Of a stretch of DNA of 64,000 nucleotides, positions 49,933 to 59,818 are shown one piece after another; positions within the stretch are counted from its first letter, which is position 1, and every line of letters starts with the position of its first letter. The translations under genes were made by a program, and so were the position numbers. The stretch is taken from assembly GCF_902499175.1 (NCBI RefSeq), contig NZ_CABVQC010000002.1, forward strand, positions 62,001 through 126,000, written 5' to 3'. This DNA is from Burkholderia aenigmatica. GTDB taxonomy: Bacteria; Pseudomonadota; Gammaproteobacteria; Burkholderiales; Burkholderiaceae. The notes under the pieces are model-generated. The model saw only the letters and a list, made by a program, of their open reading frames with translations. It was not told the origin of the DNA and made no database searches.

Positions 49933-50910
49933 CTACAGCCACCCTGCTCGCTTGAATCGCCACCACAGCGCGAAATCGGCGACGACCATCACGGCGATAC
50001 AGCCGTAGAAACCGTATTTCAGGTGCAGTTCGGGCATGTTCGCGAAGTTCATCCCGTAGATGCCGGCGATCATCGTCGGGATCGCGAACAGCGCGGCGAA
50101 CGAGCCGAGCCGCTTCGTCACTTCGCTTTCGGCCAGCGAGATCATCCCGAGGTTGACCTGGATCGCCGTGACCACCATCTCGCGCCGCCCTTCGATCGTC
50201 TTCACGATCCGCTGCAAATGGTCGTACACGTCGCGAAAGTACGGCTCCATGCCGCTGCAGACCTGTGGAATGCGCCCGCCGGTGAGCTTCGCGAGCGGCT
50301 CGATCAACGGCGCCGTGTGCTGGTACAGCATCACGAGCCGGCGCTTCAGCGAATAGAGATCCTCGATGATCGCGCGCGACGACGCGGGCGTGGCCTTCGC
50401 GAAGATGCGGTCCTCGAGTGCCTCGAGTTCGGTGCCGAGCGTTTCGAGGATCGGGAAATAGCGGTCGACGACCTGGTCCATCAGCGCGTAGAACACGAAT
50501 GCCGAGCCTTCCTGGAGCAGATGCGGCTCGCGCTCGCAACGCTTGCGCACATCGCGAAAATCCTGCTCGGTATGGTTGCGGATCGACAGCACGTAGTTCG
50601 GTCCGACGAACACGTTCAGCTCGCCGACATTCAATTCATCGTCGTCGTCCAGTTCGACCATATGCAGCACCGCGAACAGCGAATCGCCGTACTCCTCGAT
50701 CTTCGGTCGCTGATGCCCCTTGCGGGCATCCTCGAGCGCCAGTTCGTGCAGCCCAAACTCCTCGCCCATCAGGTCGAGTTCGGCAGGCGTCGGATCCTTC
50801 AGCGCGACCCACACGAAGCATTCGGGCTTCGACACGTAGTCGCTGATGGCGTCGATATCGATGTCGGCCAGCTTGCGGCCGTCCTGGTATGCAGCACAGT
50901 TGATCAGCAT
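49933..50910 (-). CDS. corA: CorA-family Mg2+/Co2+ channel
   Basis: A 325-residue protein with a long acidic cytoplasmic helical domain and two C-terminal membrane helices. The selectivity motif YGMNF is present, and the short loop (ANMPELH) follows it. Membrane helices are LFAIPTMIAGIYGM and YGCIAVMVVADFALWW. Convergent with the YciI-type gene (13-base gap). Confidence 0.92.
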   Translation of the reverse strand: MLINCAAYQDGRKLADIDIDAISDYVSKPECFVWVALKDPTPAELDLMGEEFGLHELALEDARKGHQRPKIEEYGDSLFAVLHMVELDDDDELNVGELNVFVGPNYVLSIRNHTEQDFRDVRKRCEREPHLLQEGSAFVFYALMDQVVDRYFPILETLGTELEALEDRIFAKATPASSRAIIEDLYSLKRRLVMLYQHTAPLIEPLAKLTGGRIPQVCSGMEPYFRDVYDHLQRIVKTIEGRREMVVTAIQVNLGMISLAESEVTKRLGSFAALFAIPTMIAGIYGMNFANMPELHLKYGFYGCIAVMVVADFALWWRFKRAGWL

Positions 50911-51089
50911 GTTGTCCGTGATGTTGCAGTTTGCGCATCAGTTTACCGGTTTGCTGCGCAGGCGGCCCGGCTTGCGCGGCACGGCGATATTGGTCATGAT
51001 CGGGCTGCATGCACCGCAGCATGCGTATCGGGACACTTCGAACCACACGCCGCACGGCCGTGCGGCCCAACCGTCAAGGAGACAGACCC

Positions 51090-51236
51090 ATGTGGTATTT
51101 CTCGTGGATACTCGGCATCGGCGTGGCGCTCGGCTTCGGCATCATCAACGCGATGTGGCTGGAAGCGGAAGTCTTCTCGCGCGGCGACAAGCGCAACGGC
51201 GCGTCGAGCCCGCGGTCGGGAGGCAAGGCTTCGTGA
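51090..51236 (+). CDS. CydX-like cytochrome bd small subunit, orphan
   Basis: A 48-residue membrane peptide (MWYFSWILGIGVALGFGIINAMWLE) that matches the CydX pattern of a short helix followed by a polar tail. AAGGAGA precedes the ATG. No cydAB is in the window: it is followed by a P-loop kinase gene that overlaps it by four bases. It may serve a distant oxidase or be a different YbgT-like peptide. Confidence 0.7.
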   Translation: MWYFSWILGIGVALGFGIINAMWLEAEVFSRGDKRNGASSPRSGGKAS

Positions 51237-51850
51237 CGCATCTGGTGTTCTTCTGCGGTCACGCCGGCACCGGCAAGACCACGCTCGCGAAGCGGCTCAT
51301 CGGGCCGCTGATGCGCGCGACCGGCGAGGCCTTCTGCCTGCTCGACAAGGACACGCTGTACGGCCGCTACAGCTCGGCCGCGATGGGCGCGCTCACCGAG
51401 GATCCGAACGACCGCGACAGCCCGCTCTACCTGAAGCACCTGCGCGATCCCGAATACCAGGGCCTGCTCGACACGGCCCGTGAAAATCTCGCGCTCGGCA
51501 TCGGCGCACTCGTCGTCGGCCCGCTGTCGCGCGAAGTGCGCGATCGCCGCATTCTCGACCGCGCGTGGCTCGGCATCGCGCCCGACGTCACGCTGACGGT
51601 CGTCTGGGTTCACACGTCGGAAGACGTCGCGCACCAGCGGATCGTCGCGCGCGGCAACCCGAACGATGCCTACAAGCTCGCGCACTGGGACGAATACCGG
51701 CAGCGCCGCTTCGTGCCGACCGGCCACGAATGCGACGGCATCGTGATGTTTGACAACACCGCCCCCTCCGACAAGGACGTCGATGCGCTGCTGTACCGCA
51801 TCGCGCCTCCGCCTCCGGCGGCAACGATCGTCCCGCCGCTGCCGGCCTGA
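51233..51850 (+). CDS. P-loop nucleotide kinase (AAA/zeta-like)
   Basis: A 205-residue kinase with Walker A GHAGTGKTT at the start, a DKD motif (LLDKDTL) and an Arg-rich lid, as in gluconate/chloramphenicol-type or zeta-toxin-type phosphotransferases. GTG start at 51233 overlaps the CydX-like gene stop and has GGAGG upstream. Target unknown. Confidence 0.82.
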   Translation: MTHLVFFCGHAGTGKTTLAKRLIGPLMRATGEAFCLLDKDTLYGRYSSAAMGALTEDPNDRDSPLYLKHLRDPEYQGLLDTARENLALGIGALVVGPLSREVRDRRILDRAWLGIAPDVTLTVVWVHTSEDVAHQRIVARGNPNDAYKLAHWDEYRQRRFVPTGHECDGIVMFDNTAPSDKDVDALLYRIAPPPPAATIVPPLPA

Positions 51851-51874
51851 CCGACCCTTCTTTTTCGTTACCCG

Positions 51875-51913
51875 CAAAAAACAACGCCGGAAGCGCTGCT
51901 GCGCTCCCGGCGT
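51875..51913 (-). terminator. Terminator of the saccharopine-dehydrogenase-type gene
   Basis: A 13-bp stem with one mismatch (ACGCCGGAAGCGC with GCGCTCCCGGCGT); on the minus strand it is followed by TGTTTTTTG. Lies between the converging kinase and dehydrogenase genes. Confidence 0.65.
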
Positions 51914-51946
51914 CGTAAGGCCCTCGTGCCAGAGGATGGCAGGTGG

Positions 51947-53047
51947 TCAGGCCACCGCGTGCGCACGCTCCATCGTGCCGCCCTCGTACAGCTTGCCGAA
52001 GCGGTTCGACAGGAACGCCTTCAGCGACACCTTTTCCTGCGGGATGAAACCGCTCTGCGGCAGCTTCTTCTCGCGGAACAGATCCAGCACCGCGCACATC
52101 GCGCCGGCCGTCGTGATCTGGATCGCGCTCATGTGCATCCCGCACACGTCCTTCGCGAAGATCTTGCGCGTGAACACGTCCTGCACCAGCTGGCCGTCCT
52201 TCACGCCCGTCACCGTGATGAACACCAGCACGACGTCCTGCTTCGTCGACGGCACGGCACGGCGCATGATCGACTTCAGCGTGTCGCGGTCGGTCGACAG
52301 ACGCAGGTCCTCGAGCAGGAACTGCACGAGATCGCGGTGGCCCGGATAGCGCACCGACTTGTAGTCGAGCGTCTCGACCTTGCCCGACAGCGTTTCGCAC
52401 AGCGTGCCGAGGCCGCCCGACGTGTTGAACGCTTCGTATTCGGTGCCGTCGAGCGAGAAGTGCTCGAGGCCTTCGAGCGGCTGCACCCACTGCTTGCGGC
52501 CGTCGCGGATCGCTTCGCACGGCTGGCAGTATTCGTTGATCAGGCCGTCGACGCTCCACGTCAGGTTGTACTTCAGCGCGTTGGTCGGATACTCGGGCAG
52601 CGCGCCGACGCGCATCTTCACGTCACGCACTTCGCTGAAGCCGTTCACGAGCTCGTGTGCGGCGAGACCGATGAAGCCCGGTGCGAGGCCGCACTGCGGC
52701 ATGAACGCACGGTCGGAGCCTTCGGCCAGTTCGCGGATCGCGTGGGTCGCGCGGACGTCTTCGGTCAGGTCGAAGTAGTGGACGCCGGCAGCCTTCGCGG
52801 CGGCGGCAACGTTGACCGCGAGGTAGTAAGGCAGCGCGTTGACGAGCGCATCGAAGCCCTTCACTGCTTCGCGAATCGCGTTCGCGTCGGCCGAATCGAC
52901 CCGTTGCGTCGCGATGCCTTCACGCGACAGCTTCGCAAGCGCATCCGCATCGCGATCGAACGCGACGACTTCGTAGTCGCCCGTTTCACGCAGCATGTGA
53001 GCAATGGTGTGGCCGATCAGACCTGCGCCGACGATGGCGATTTTCAT
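51947..53047 (-). CDS. Saccharopine/lysine-dehydrogenase-family oxidoreductase
   Basis: A 366-residue NAD(P) enzyme with the Rossmann start IAIVGAGLIGHTIAHML and the saccharopine-dehydrogenase-type domain (AGVHYFDLTEDV; GLAPGFIGLAAHELVNGF). Members convert lysine or saccharopine to aminoadipate semialdehyde or the reverse. AGGAG precedes the start at 53047. Single gene; an Lrp-family gene lies 3.7 kb away. Confidence 0.88.
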   Translation of the reverse strand: MKIAIVGAGLIGHTIAHMLRETGDYEVVAFDRDADALAKLSREGIATQRVDSADANAIREAVKGFDALVNALPYYLAVNVAAAAKAAGVHYFDLTEDVRATHAIRELAEGSDRAFMPQCGLAPGFIGLAAHELVNGFSEVRDVKMRVGALPEYPTNALKYNLTWSVDGLINEYCQPCEAIRDGRKQWVQPLEGLEHFSLDGTEYEAFNTSGGLGTLCETLSGKVETLDYKSVRYPGHRDLVQFLLEDLRLSTDRDTLKSIMRRAVPSTKQDVVLVFITVTGVKDGQLVQDVFTRKIFAKDVCGMHMSAIQITTAGAMCAVLDLFREKKLPQSGFIPQEKVSLKAFLSNRFGKLYEGGTMERAHAVA

Positions 53048-53295
53048 GCGCTTATCTCCTGATGATGGGTTGGTGTTGTGAACGGCGTTGAGCCATGAAC
53101 ACAGTTTAGGGACGCTCAAAATCAGTTCCAAGACGAAGAATGATGCGAAACGACCGATAATTTCGACGCTTCGACGACACATTTCGTCGAAACGTCGAAA
53201 CGACGCTTTTTTCCCGCTGCCTGCCTCGCTATGGCTGGCCTAAGTCTTCCGTTTCAGACTGCATGCCGACCACCCGATCGCCAAGGAGGCATCGC

Positions 53296-54078
53296 ATGCA
53301 ATCCCTGCCCGTCAACCGCACGTCGCACTGGCTGAACAAGGTGCCCGACGTCGCGCTCTCGTTCTGGATCATCAAGATCATGTCGACCACGGTCGGCGAA
53401 ACCGGCGCGGACTTTCTCGCGGTCAACGCAGGGCTCGGCCAGACCGTCACGCGCATCGCGATGGCGTCGCTGCTCGCAGTCGCGCTGTGGCTGCAGTTGC
53501 GCACGCGCCGCTACGTGCCGTGGATCTACTGGCTCACGGTGGTGCTGGTCAGCATCGTCGGCACGCAGATCACCGACCTGCTCACCGACGGCCTGAACGT
53601 CAGCCTCTATGCGAGCACCGCCGCATTTGCCGTCGCGCTCGCCGCGATCTTCTTCGTGTGGCATCGCGTCGAAGGCACGCTGTCGATCGAGACGATCGTC
53701 ACGCCGCGGCGCGAGCTGTTCTATTGGGCCGCGATCCTCTGCACGTTCGCGCTCGGCACCGCCGCAGGCGATCTCGCGACCGAGGCGCTCGGGCTCGGCT
53801 TCACGCTCGGCGCGCTGTGCTTCGGCGCGTTGATCGCGGCCGTGTTCGTGATGTGGCGGCTCGGCGTCAACGCCGTGCTGACGTTCTGGATCGCGTACAT
53901 CCTGACGCGCCCGTTCGGCGCATCGCTCGGCGACCTGCTCACGCAGGCCCGCACCTATGGCGGGCTCGGCTTCGGCGCCGCATGGACGAGCCTGCTGTTC
54001 CTGACCGTGATCGTGTTGCTCGTCGCCGTCGCGCAGTTCGGCAGCGGCCCGCGCACGCGTGCCGGTACCGCCGATTGA
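53296..54078 (+). CDS. COG4705-type membrane protein
   Basis: A 260-residue integral membrane protein with seven or eight helices. Two similar halves are visible: [30 protein letters not shown] near the start and [25 protein letters not shown] later, matching the repeat of the COG4705 family. AAGGAGG lies before the ATG. Function unknown. Confidence 0.82.
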   Translation: MQSLPVNRTSHWLNKVPDVALSFWIIKIMSTTVGETGADFLAVNAGLGQTVTRIAMASLLAVALWLQLRTRRYVPWIYWLTVVLVSIVGTQITDLLTDGLNVSLYASTAAFAVALAAIFFVWHRVEGTLSIETIVTPRRELFYWAAILCTFALGTAAGDLATEALGLGFTLGALCFGALIAAVFVMWRLGVNAVLTFWIAYILTRPFGASLGDLLTQARTYGGLGFGAAWTSLLFLTVIVLLVAVAQFGSGPRTRAGTAD

Positions 54079-54134
54079 CGCTCTTTCCGTTCCGTTCTTT
54101 CCGTACTTTCCGTTCATCGAATCGAGGACACGCC

Positions 54135-54575
54135 ATGCGCATCCCCCATCCCGTTTCCCGTCTCGCCGTAGCCGCAGCCACGATTGCCCTGTTGGGCGCC
54201 GCCGCCGGCTGTTCGAAGCAGCAGGATGCGAACGCATCGAGTTCGCTGCCCGCCTCGGCCGCAGCGTCGCCGGCAGCGGCCCACGCATCGAAGCTCGGCG
54301 ACCTGTCGCAATTCCGCACGATCGCGGTCGACGTGAACGCGCTCGTCGCCAAGGGCGACCTGCCCGGCGCGAAAACGCGCATCAAGGATCTCGAGATCGC
54401 GTGGGACTCGGCCGAAGCCGGTCTCAAGCCGCGCGCCGCCGCCGACTGGCACATGGTCGACCAGGAAATCGACCGCGCGCTTTCCGCGCTGCGCGCCGAC
54501 CATCCGACCCAGGCCGATTCGGCCGCCGCGATGAAGAGCCTGCTCGCGGCCCTCGACCGGTTCAGCGGCAAATGA
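54135..54575 (+). CDS. Lipoprotein
   Basis: A 146-residue lipoprotein: signal with lipobox LLGAAAGC, low-complexity Ala/Ser linker, then a helical domain ([34 protein letters not shown]). Follows the COG4705-type gene and precedes the two-component system on the same strand; may be co-transcribed. Confidence 0.8.
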   Translation: MRIPHPVSRLAVAAATIALLGAAAGCSKQQDANASSSLPASAAASPAAAHASKLGDLSQFRTIAVDVNALVAKGDLPGAKTRIKDLEIAWDSAEAGLKPRAAADWHMVDQEIDRALSALRADHPTQADSAAAMKSLLAALDRFSGK

Positions 54576-54662
54576 GGATTGCCGCGCGGGCGGCACGCGA
54601 CACGTGACGCCCGCGCGGGAATCGCATACGCTGGCGGCGTTTGCGCGGCACGGAGAACACGC

Positions 54663-55328
54663 ATGCGAATACTGCTCGTCGAAGACGACCCGATGATCGG
54701 CGAGGCCGTCCATGCGGCGCTGAAAGATGCGTCGTACGCCACCGACTGGGTCACCGACGGCGCGCGCGCGTTGACCGCGTTCGCCGCGCAGCCCTACGAC
54801 CTGATCCTGCTCGACCTCGGCCTGCCCGGCCGCGACGGGCTCGACGTGCTGGCCGCCATCCGCGCGAAGGACGCCAGCGCACCGCTGCTGATCGTCACGG
54901 CCCGCGACGGGCTCGACGATCGCCTGCGCGGCCTCGACGGCGGCGCCGACGACTACATCGTGAAGCCGTTCGAGATGGCCGAGCTGCTCGCGCGGATCCG
55001 CGTCGCGATCCGGCGCCGGGCCGGCTCGGCCGCGCCGCTGCTGAGCAACGGGATCGTGTCGCTCGATCCGTCGACGCGCGAGGCCACCGTCGACGGGCAC
55101 GCGCCGGTGCCGCTGTCGAATCGGGAATTCTCGCTGCTGCGTGCGCTGCTGGTGCGCCCGGGTGCGATCCTGTCGCGGCGCGAGCTCGAGGATCGCCTGT
55201 ACGGCTGGGGCGAGGAAGTCGAAAGCAACGCGGTCGAATTCCTGATCCATTCGCTGCGCCGCAAGCTCGGCAGCACCGTGATCAAGAACGTCAGGGGGGC
55301 GGGATGGATGGTTTCAAGAAACGCCTGA
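54663..55328 (+). CDS. OmpR-family response regulator
   Basis: A 221-residue regulator of the QseB/PmrA type: receiver domain with acidic pocket (VEDDPM), phospho-acceptor Asp51 in LILLDLGLPG and Lys in VKPF, then a winged helix (LSNREFSLLRALLVRPGAILSRRELEDRLYG). It overlaps the kinase gene by 25 bases. Confidence 0.92.
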   Translation: MRILLVEDDPMIGEAVHAALKDASYATDWVTDGARALTAFAAQPYDLILLDLGLPGRDGLDVLAAIRAKDASAPLLIVTARDGLDDRLRGLDGGADDYIVKPFEMAELLARIRVAIRRRAGSAAPLLSNGIVSLDPSTREATVDGHAPVPLSNREFSLLRALLVRPGAILSRRELEDRLYGWGEEVESNAVEFLIHSLRRKLGSTVIKNVRGAGWMVSRNA

Positions 55329-56728
55329 GCGAGTCGATCGGGTTCCGCCTGTCGGTCGCGCTGTCGGCCGCGATTCTGGTCGTCGCGACGGCCGCGGCCG
55401 CGTTCGCGTTTTCATCGGCATTCGACGAAGCGCACGAGCTGCAGGACGACGTGCTGCGCGAGGTCGCGACGCTGCTCGACCGCCAGCGTGCGCCGTCGCT
55501 CCATGCCGCCGCCGGCGGGCCCGCGCGCGAAAGCGACGAGTTGTCGCGCGTATTCGTGCAGCCGCTCGGCGGCGCACCGCAACCCGGCGGCGACGGCGCG
55601 CCGCGGCTCGCGCTGGCGCCGACGCTCGCCGACGGGCTGCATACGGTCGATGCCGGCGGCAGCACGTATCGCGTGATGGTCCGGACCTTCGCGAACGGCG
55701 AGCGCATCGCGGTCGCGCAGGAAGCCGGCATGCGCGACGACGTCGCACGCGAAAGCGCGTGGCGCACCGCGTTGCCGCTGCTGATCCTCGTCCCGATCCT
55801 GCTGCTGCTCGTCGCCGATCTCGTGCGCAAGCTGTTCCGCCCGGTGGCCGCGCTGTCCGCCGGCATCGATGCACGCGACGAGCACGACCTGCGCCCGGTG
55901 CCGGCCGATCGCGTGCCGGTCGAGGTGCGGCCGTTCGTCGTCGCGATCAACCGGATGCTCGAGCGTGTCGCGCAGTCGGTCGCCGCGCAGCGCCGCTTCG
56001 TCGCCGATGCCGCGCACGAACTGCGTTCGCCACTCACGGCGATGTCGCTGCAGGCCGAGCGCCTCGCCGATGCCGACCTGCCGGACGATGCGCGCGCGCG
56101 GCTCGCCGCGCTGCGCGGCGGGCTCGACCGCAGCCGCCACCTGATCGGGCAGCTGCTCGCACTCGCACGGGCGCAAAGCGCGCCAGCGGCGCCGCCTGGC
56201 GACGTGTCGGTTCATGCGGTCTATCGCCGCGCGCTGGAAGACCTGATGCCGCTCGCCGACGCGAAAACCCTCGACATCGGCATCGAAGACGGCCCGGATA
56301 CCTCGGTGCCCGTCGACGAACTCGAACTCGTGTCGCTCGTGATGAACCTGGTCGACAACGCGATCCGCTACACGCCGCCGGGCGGACGTGTTGACCTGTC
56401 GACACAACGCACGGACACGCACGCGTACGTGACGATCACCGACACCGGGCCGGGCATCGCGCCGCATGAACGCGAGCGCGTGTTCGATCCGTTCTACCGG
56501 GTGCCCGGCAACGCGCAGATCGGCTCCGGGCTCGGCCTGTCGATCGTGAAGATCGTCGCGGACCGGATGGGCGCCGACGTCACGCTCGCGTATGCGGACG
56601 AAGCGGAATCGCGCGGCTTGCGCATCTCGGTGCGGATTCCGCTTGCGCGTCCGCCTGGGGCGACGCAGCCCGACAGCCGTACCGATACGCCGATGCAACA
56701 CGCACGGCGCGACGGACACCGCGCTTGA
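55304..56728 (+). CDS. Sensor histidine kinase
   Basis: A 474-residue kinase: two membrane helices (LSVALSAAILVVATAAAAFAF; LPLLILVPILLLLVADLV) bracket a ~115-residue periplasmic sensor; then a HAMP-like linker, the H-box (DAAHELRSPLTAMSLQAERL), N box (NLVDNAIRYT) and G boxes (DTGPGI, GSGLGLSI). QseC-like. Signal unknown. Confidence 0.92.
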   Translation: MDGFKKRLSESIGFRLSVALSAAILVVATAAAAFAFSSAFDEAHELQDDVLREVATLLDRQRAPSLHAAAGGPARESDELSRVFVQPLGGAPQPGGDGAPRLALAPTLADGLHTVDAGGSTYRVMVRTFANGERIAVAQEAGMRDDVARESAWRTALPLLILVPILLLLVADLVRKLFRPVAALSAGIDARDEHDLRPVPADRVPVEVRPFVVAINRMLERVAQSVAAQRRFVADAAHELRSPLTAMSLQAERLADADLPDDARARLAALRGGLDRSRHLIGQLLALARAQSAPAAPPGDVSVHAVYRRALEDLMPLADAKTLDIGIEDGPDTSVPVDELELVSLVMNLVDNAIRYTPPGGRVDLSTQRTDTHAYVTITDTGPGIAPHERERVFDPFYRVPGNAQIGSGLGLSIVKIVADRMGADVTLAYADEAESRGLRISVRIPLARPPGATQPDSRTDTPMQHARRDGHRA

Positions 56729-56734
56729 CGCGCG

Positions 56735-57199
56735 TCAGCCGCCGATCGTCCCGCGATCGATCTTGCGCGACAGGATGATCGACGTCGTCGTGCGTTCGAC
56801 GCCGTCGAGCGTGCCGATCTGGTCGAGCAGGTCGTTGAGCCGTTCAGGGGAATCGGCGCGCAGCCACGCGACGTAGTCGTACTCGCCGCTCACCGCGCAC
56901 AGCAACTGCACTTCGGGCATCCGGTCGAGCTTGCGCAACACGTCCTTGCCGAACTTCGGCGTGAGGATGATGCCGACATACGCGTAGATGCTCGCGTCGA
57001 GCACGTCCTGCCCGAGCCGGACGCTATAGCCGGCGATCACGTTGGTGCGTTCGAGCCGCGCGATGCGTGCGACGACCGTCGTGCGCGCCACGTCGAGCTG
57101 GCGCGCGAGATCCGCGACGCTGGCACGCGCATCGGCTTGCAGCAGCGCGACGAGTTGCCGGTCGAGATCGTCGAGTTGGTCGAGGCGGGGTGGACGCAT
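56735..57199 (-). CDS. Lrp/AsnC-family regulator
   Basis: A 154-residue protein with an N-terminal HTH (DARASVADLARQLDVARTTVVARIARLERTNVIAGYSV) and a C-terminal RAM ligand-binding domain. The start at 57199 (MRPPRLDQLD) is chosen because the family begins there. Convergent with the histidine kinase gene (6-base gap). Confidence 0.9.
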   Translation of the reverse strand: MRPPRLDQLDDLDRQLVALLQADARASVADLARQLDVARTTVVARIARLERTNVIAGYSVRLGQDVLDASIYAYVGIILTPKFGKDVLRKLDRMPEVQLLCAVSGEYDYVAWLRADSPERLNDLLDQIGTLDGVERTTTSIILSRKIDRGTIGG

Positions 57200-57454
57200 G
57201 AGGCTGGGCCGGGGCACGACGCGCCGGCTGAGTGGAAGGTGACGCGATGATAGCGCCGAACGCCGGCGCGCCCAAACGACCTCGCCCGGATCCGATACGA
57301 ACCTTTCAATTTCGATTCGTATCGGATGTAAGCAAGTGTCGCATTCACTGCTGCGCCGCACGCAACGTGCTACTAATAACGGGCGACGCGAGAAGCGCGC
57401 TTGCGGCAGTTGCCGCCGCGCCCGCTCGCAAGACACCACCCCGGAGAGCCAACC

Positions 57455-58000
57455 ATGAAGAAAATCTCGCTCACCCTCGCTACGCTCGTCGTTGCAGCCA
57501 GCGCGTTCGCGCAAACCCCGGCGCAGCCGCAAGCGCCGGCCCAGGCCACGACGGCCACGGCTTCGGCGCCGAGCGCCGAGCAGCGCGCGGAACGTCACGA
57601 AGCGCGCGTCGAGCAACGCATCAAGTACCTGCACGACCAGTTGAAGATCACGTCGGCGCAGGAACCGCAGTGGAAGACGTTCGCCGACACGATGCGCGAC
57701 AACGGCGACACGATGGGCCGCCTCTATCGCGAACGGATGGCGAAGCACGACGTTTCCGCGCTCGACGACATGAAGCAGTATGCGGAACTGTCGCAGGCGA
57801 ACGCCGACGGCGCGAAGAAGCTCGCCGACGCCTTCGCACCGCTGTACGAGAGCTTCCCGGCCGACCAGAAGGCGCTGGCCGACACGACGTTCCGCAGCTG
57901 GCTGCACCACGGCGGCGAGCACCGCGGCAAGGGCAAGACGAAGGGCAAGGACGGCAAGGCGGCAGCCGCGCCGGCCGCCAGCGCCCCCGCGCAGCAGTAA
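57455..58000 (+). CDS. Spy/CpxP-like periplasmic protein
   Basis: A 181-residue protein with a clear signal peptide (KKISLTLATLVVAASAFAQ) and the LTxxQ-type helical repeats (HDQLKITSAQEPQWKTFADTM). The C-terminus has a charged Gly/Lys tail. Spy-family proteins are stress chaperones of the periplasm. GGAG precedes the ATG. Confidence 0.82.
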   Translation: MKKISLTLATLVVAASAFAQTPAQPQAPAQATTATASAPSAEQRAERHEARVEQRIKYLHDQLKITSAQEPQWKTFADTMRDNGDTMGRLYRERMAKHDVSALDDMKQYAELSQANADGAKKLADAFAPLYESFPADQKALADTTFRSWLHHGGEHRGKGKTKGKDGKAAAAPAASAPAQQ

Positions 58001-58134
58001 CACCCGCCCCGCCGGCGCCGTGCCGCCCGTCCGGGCCGAACGGCGCCGCGCCCTAACGGCGACCGGCGCGTCACACGGCGCGCCGGATTCGGGATAAGCT
58101 GCCGGCTTTTCCAGCTTTCCCGCACTTCCCCGCC

Positions 58135-58566
58135 ATGCTCGAACTCAAGCACATCGACCTGCGTACCGACCTGCAGGCCCGTCGCGTCGTCAAGGACGAA
58201 ACCGTCGCTGTTTCCTTCGCGGATGCCGACGGCGAACTGATGAGCCTCGAAGGCCCGAACCGCTATGTGGCGGGCGACGCGCTGATCACCGGCTCGACCG
58301 GCGACCGCTGGGTCGTGTCGCGCGCACGCTTCGACGCCAAATACCTGCCCGCCGATCCGGCACTCGCACACGGCGCACCGGGGACTTACCGGAACCGGCC
58401 GGCCGTCGTGCTCGCGCGCCGGATGGACGAGCCGTTCACGATCGCCCGCTCGGAAAACGGCGACACGCTGCGCGGCGTCGCCGGCGACTGGGTGATGCAG
58501 TACGCGCCCGGCGACTACGGTGTCGTACAGGCTCAGCGCTTCGCGCAGGTCTACCGCGACGCATAA
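58135..58566 (+). CDS. Conserved hypothetical protein (PGDYG motif)
   Basis: A 143-residue protein with a PGDYG motif at the end (MQYAPGDYGVVQ) and TGDRWVVSRARFD in the middle. Similar proteins occur in Proteobacteria without a known function. Confidence 0.72.
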   Translation: MLELKHIDLRTDLQARRVVKDETVAVSFADADGELMSLEGPNRYVAGDALITGSTGDRWVVSRARFDAKYLPADPALAHGAPGTYRNRPAVVLARRMDEPFTIARSENGDTLRGVAGDWVMQYAPGDYGVVQAQRFAQVYRDA

Positions 58567-58599
58567 TGCAGCGCGCCGGCATCGCGCCGGCGCAAACCA

Positions 58600-58962
58600 T
58601 CACGCGAAGTCTTCGTCGAGTTCGAGTTCGGCATCGCGCTCGACGGCCTCGCCGGCCGCGTGCCGCTCCTCGAGCGACCCGAGCATCGCCTCCGTATACG
58701 CATGCAGCACCGCATGACTACGTGCCCGCTGCATCGGCTTGAGCGCCAGATAGCGCGCGAGCGCGGCCGGCACGATACGGATGTCGAGCGTCATCCGCTT
58801 CGGCGCCGAGCCGAAACGCATCGCGAGCCACTGCACGGACAGGAACCGCCCGCGCGCGTCGCTGCTTTCGGCGAAACGCGTCTGCTCCGGAAAGAGATCG
58901 CAGATCACGCGTGCGAGCGCGTCGAATTCCGCGCTCTGGCATTCGATCAGATAGTCGTCCAT
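58600..58962 (-). CDS. DUF3022-type hypothetical protein
   Basis: A 120-residue protein (MDDYLIECQS start; LDIRIVPAALARYLALKPMQRARSHAVLHAYTEAML in the middle) with an acidic tail. Pattern matches a Burkholderia-restricted family. The YhfC-type gene ends just upstream of it, on the same strand with a 13-base gap. Confidence 0.72.
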   Translation of the reverse strand: MDDYLIECQSAEFDALARVICDLFPEQTRFAESSDARGRFLSVQWLAMRFGSAPKRMTLDIRIVPAALARYLALKPMQRARSHAVLHAYTEAMLGSLEERHAAGEAVERDAELELDEDFA

Positions 58963-58975
58963 TCCGTCTCTCCCG

Positions 58976-59764
58976 TCAGGCTGCCGCTTGCGACGGCCGG
59001 CACGTCTTCACCAGCACGGCGACCAGGATCGCGGCCAGCACGAAATACGCGGCCTCGACCCAGCCGGCCGGCAGCACGCGCACCTGGTACAGCAGCGCCG
59101 GCGCAGCCGCGAGCGCATGCAGCACGATCGCGAGCGGCAGTACGCCCGCACGGCCGGCGCGCACACCGCGCCAGACCAGCACCGACAGCGCAAGCTGCAG
59201 CACGAATGCCGCGCAGCGTTCAAGCAGCAACAGCAGGATCGACTGCGCGGACAACGTCGCGAGCATCACGTGCAGCCGCACGACGGTATCGCCCGGCAGA
59301 TCGGCGAGCTGCGTCTCGAGCTGGCCGCGGCTCGCGAGCCACGCGAGATACGACCACTGGCCCCACACGAGCACGCCGACGAACCACGCTTCGGCACCAC
59401 CGTGACCGATCCCGTAGCCGATTCCGCGGCTGTCACCGGCCGACGGGCCGTAGCGGCGGCTCAGGAAACGCATCCCGAGATAGCGGCCGACTTCCTCGAA
59501 CACGGCGGTCGCGAGCGCGCTGTACGCGACGAACGCGAGCGGCTGCGTGAGCCAGCCATCCGGCGGCGTCTGGCTCAGCACGAGCCCGTGGAACGCGCGC
59601 TCGAGGATCATCGCGAACAGCGTGAAGACGGTCACGCCGACGATCGTATCGCGGCGGTTCAGCGCCAGCGGCTTGCGCAGGAGTCGGTAGAGGACGAGCG
59701 GCAGGAGCGCGATGATCAGCGTGGCGGCGATCAGCACCGCCAGCGTGACGGGAGCGACAGTCAT
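58976..59764 (-). CDS. YhfC-family intramembrane glutamic endopeptidase
   Basis: A 262-residue membrane protein with about seven helices. The EEVGRYLG motif and the GHGGAEA motif (Glu/His) fit the YhfC branch of the CPBP/Abi-type intramembrane proteases. It precedes the DUF3022 gene. Substrate unknown. Confidence 0.82.
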   Translation of the reverse strand: MTVAPVTLAVLIAATLIIALLPLVLYRLLRKPLALNRRDTIVGVTVFTLFAMILERAFHGLVLSQTPPDGWLTQPLAFVAYSALATAVFEEVGRYLGMRFLSRRYGPSAGDSRGIGYGIGHGGAEAWFVGVLVWGQWSYLAWLASRGQLETQLADLPGDTVVRLHVMLATLSAQSILLLLLERCAAFVLQLALSVLVWRGVRAGRAGVLPLAIVLHALAAAPALLYQVRVLPAGWVEAAYFVLAAILVAVLVKTCRPSQAAA

Positions 59765-59818
59765 GTATTTCCTTGTTCGGGGCAGCGCACCTGACGCGCT
59801 GCGTGCCCCGAATGATAC

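Noticed and set aside
57301..57340. AT-rich TTCGATT/TTTCGATTCG repeats upstream of the Spy-like gene as a mobile-element end
   Set aside because: Short and inside an ordinary divergent promoter region; no matching end or transposase nearby.
58006..58060. Hairpin GGCGCCGT/ACGGCGCC after the Spy-like gene as a terminator
   Set aside because: No T-run follows, and such GC dyads are frequent here by chance; too weak to call.
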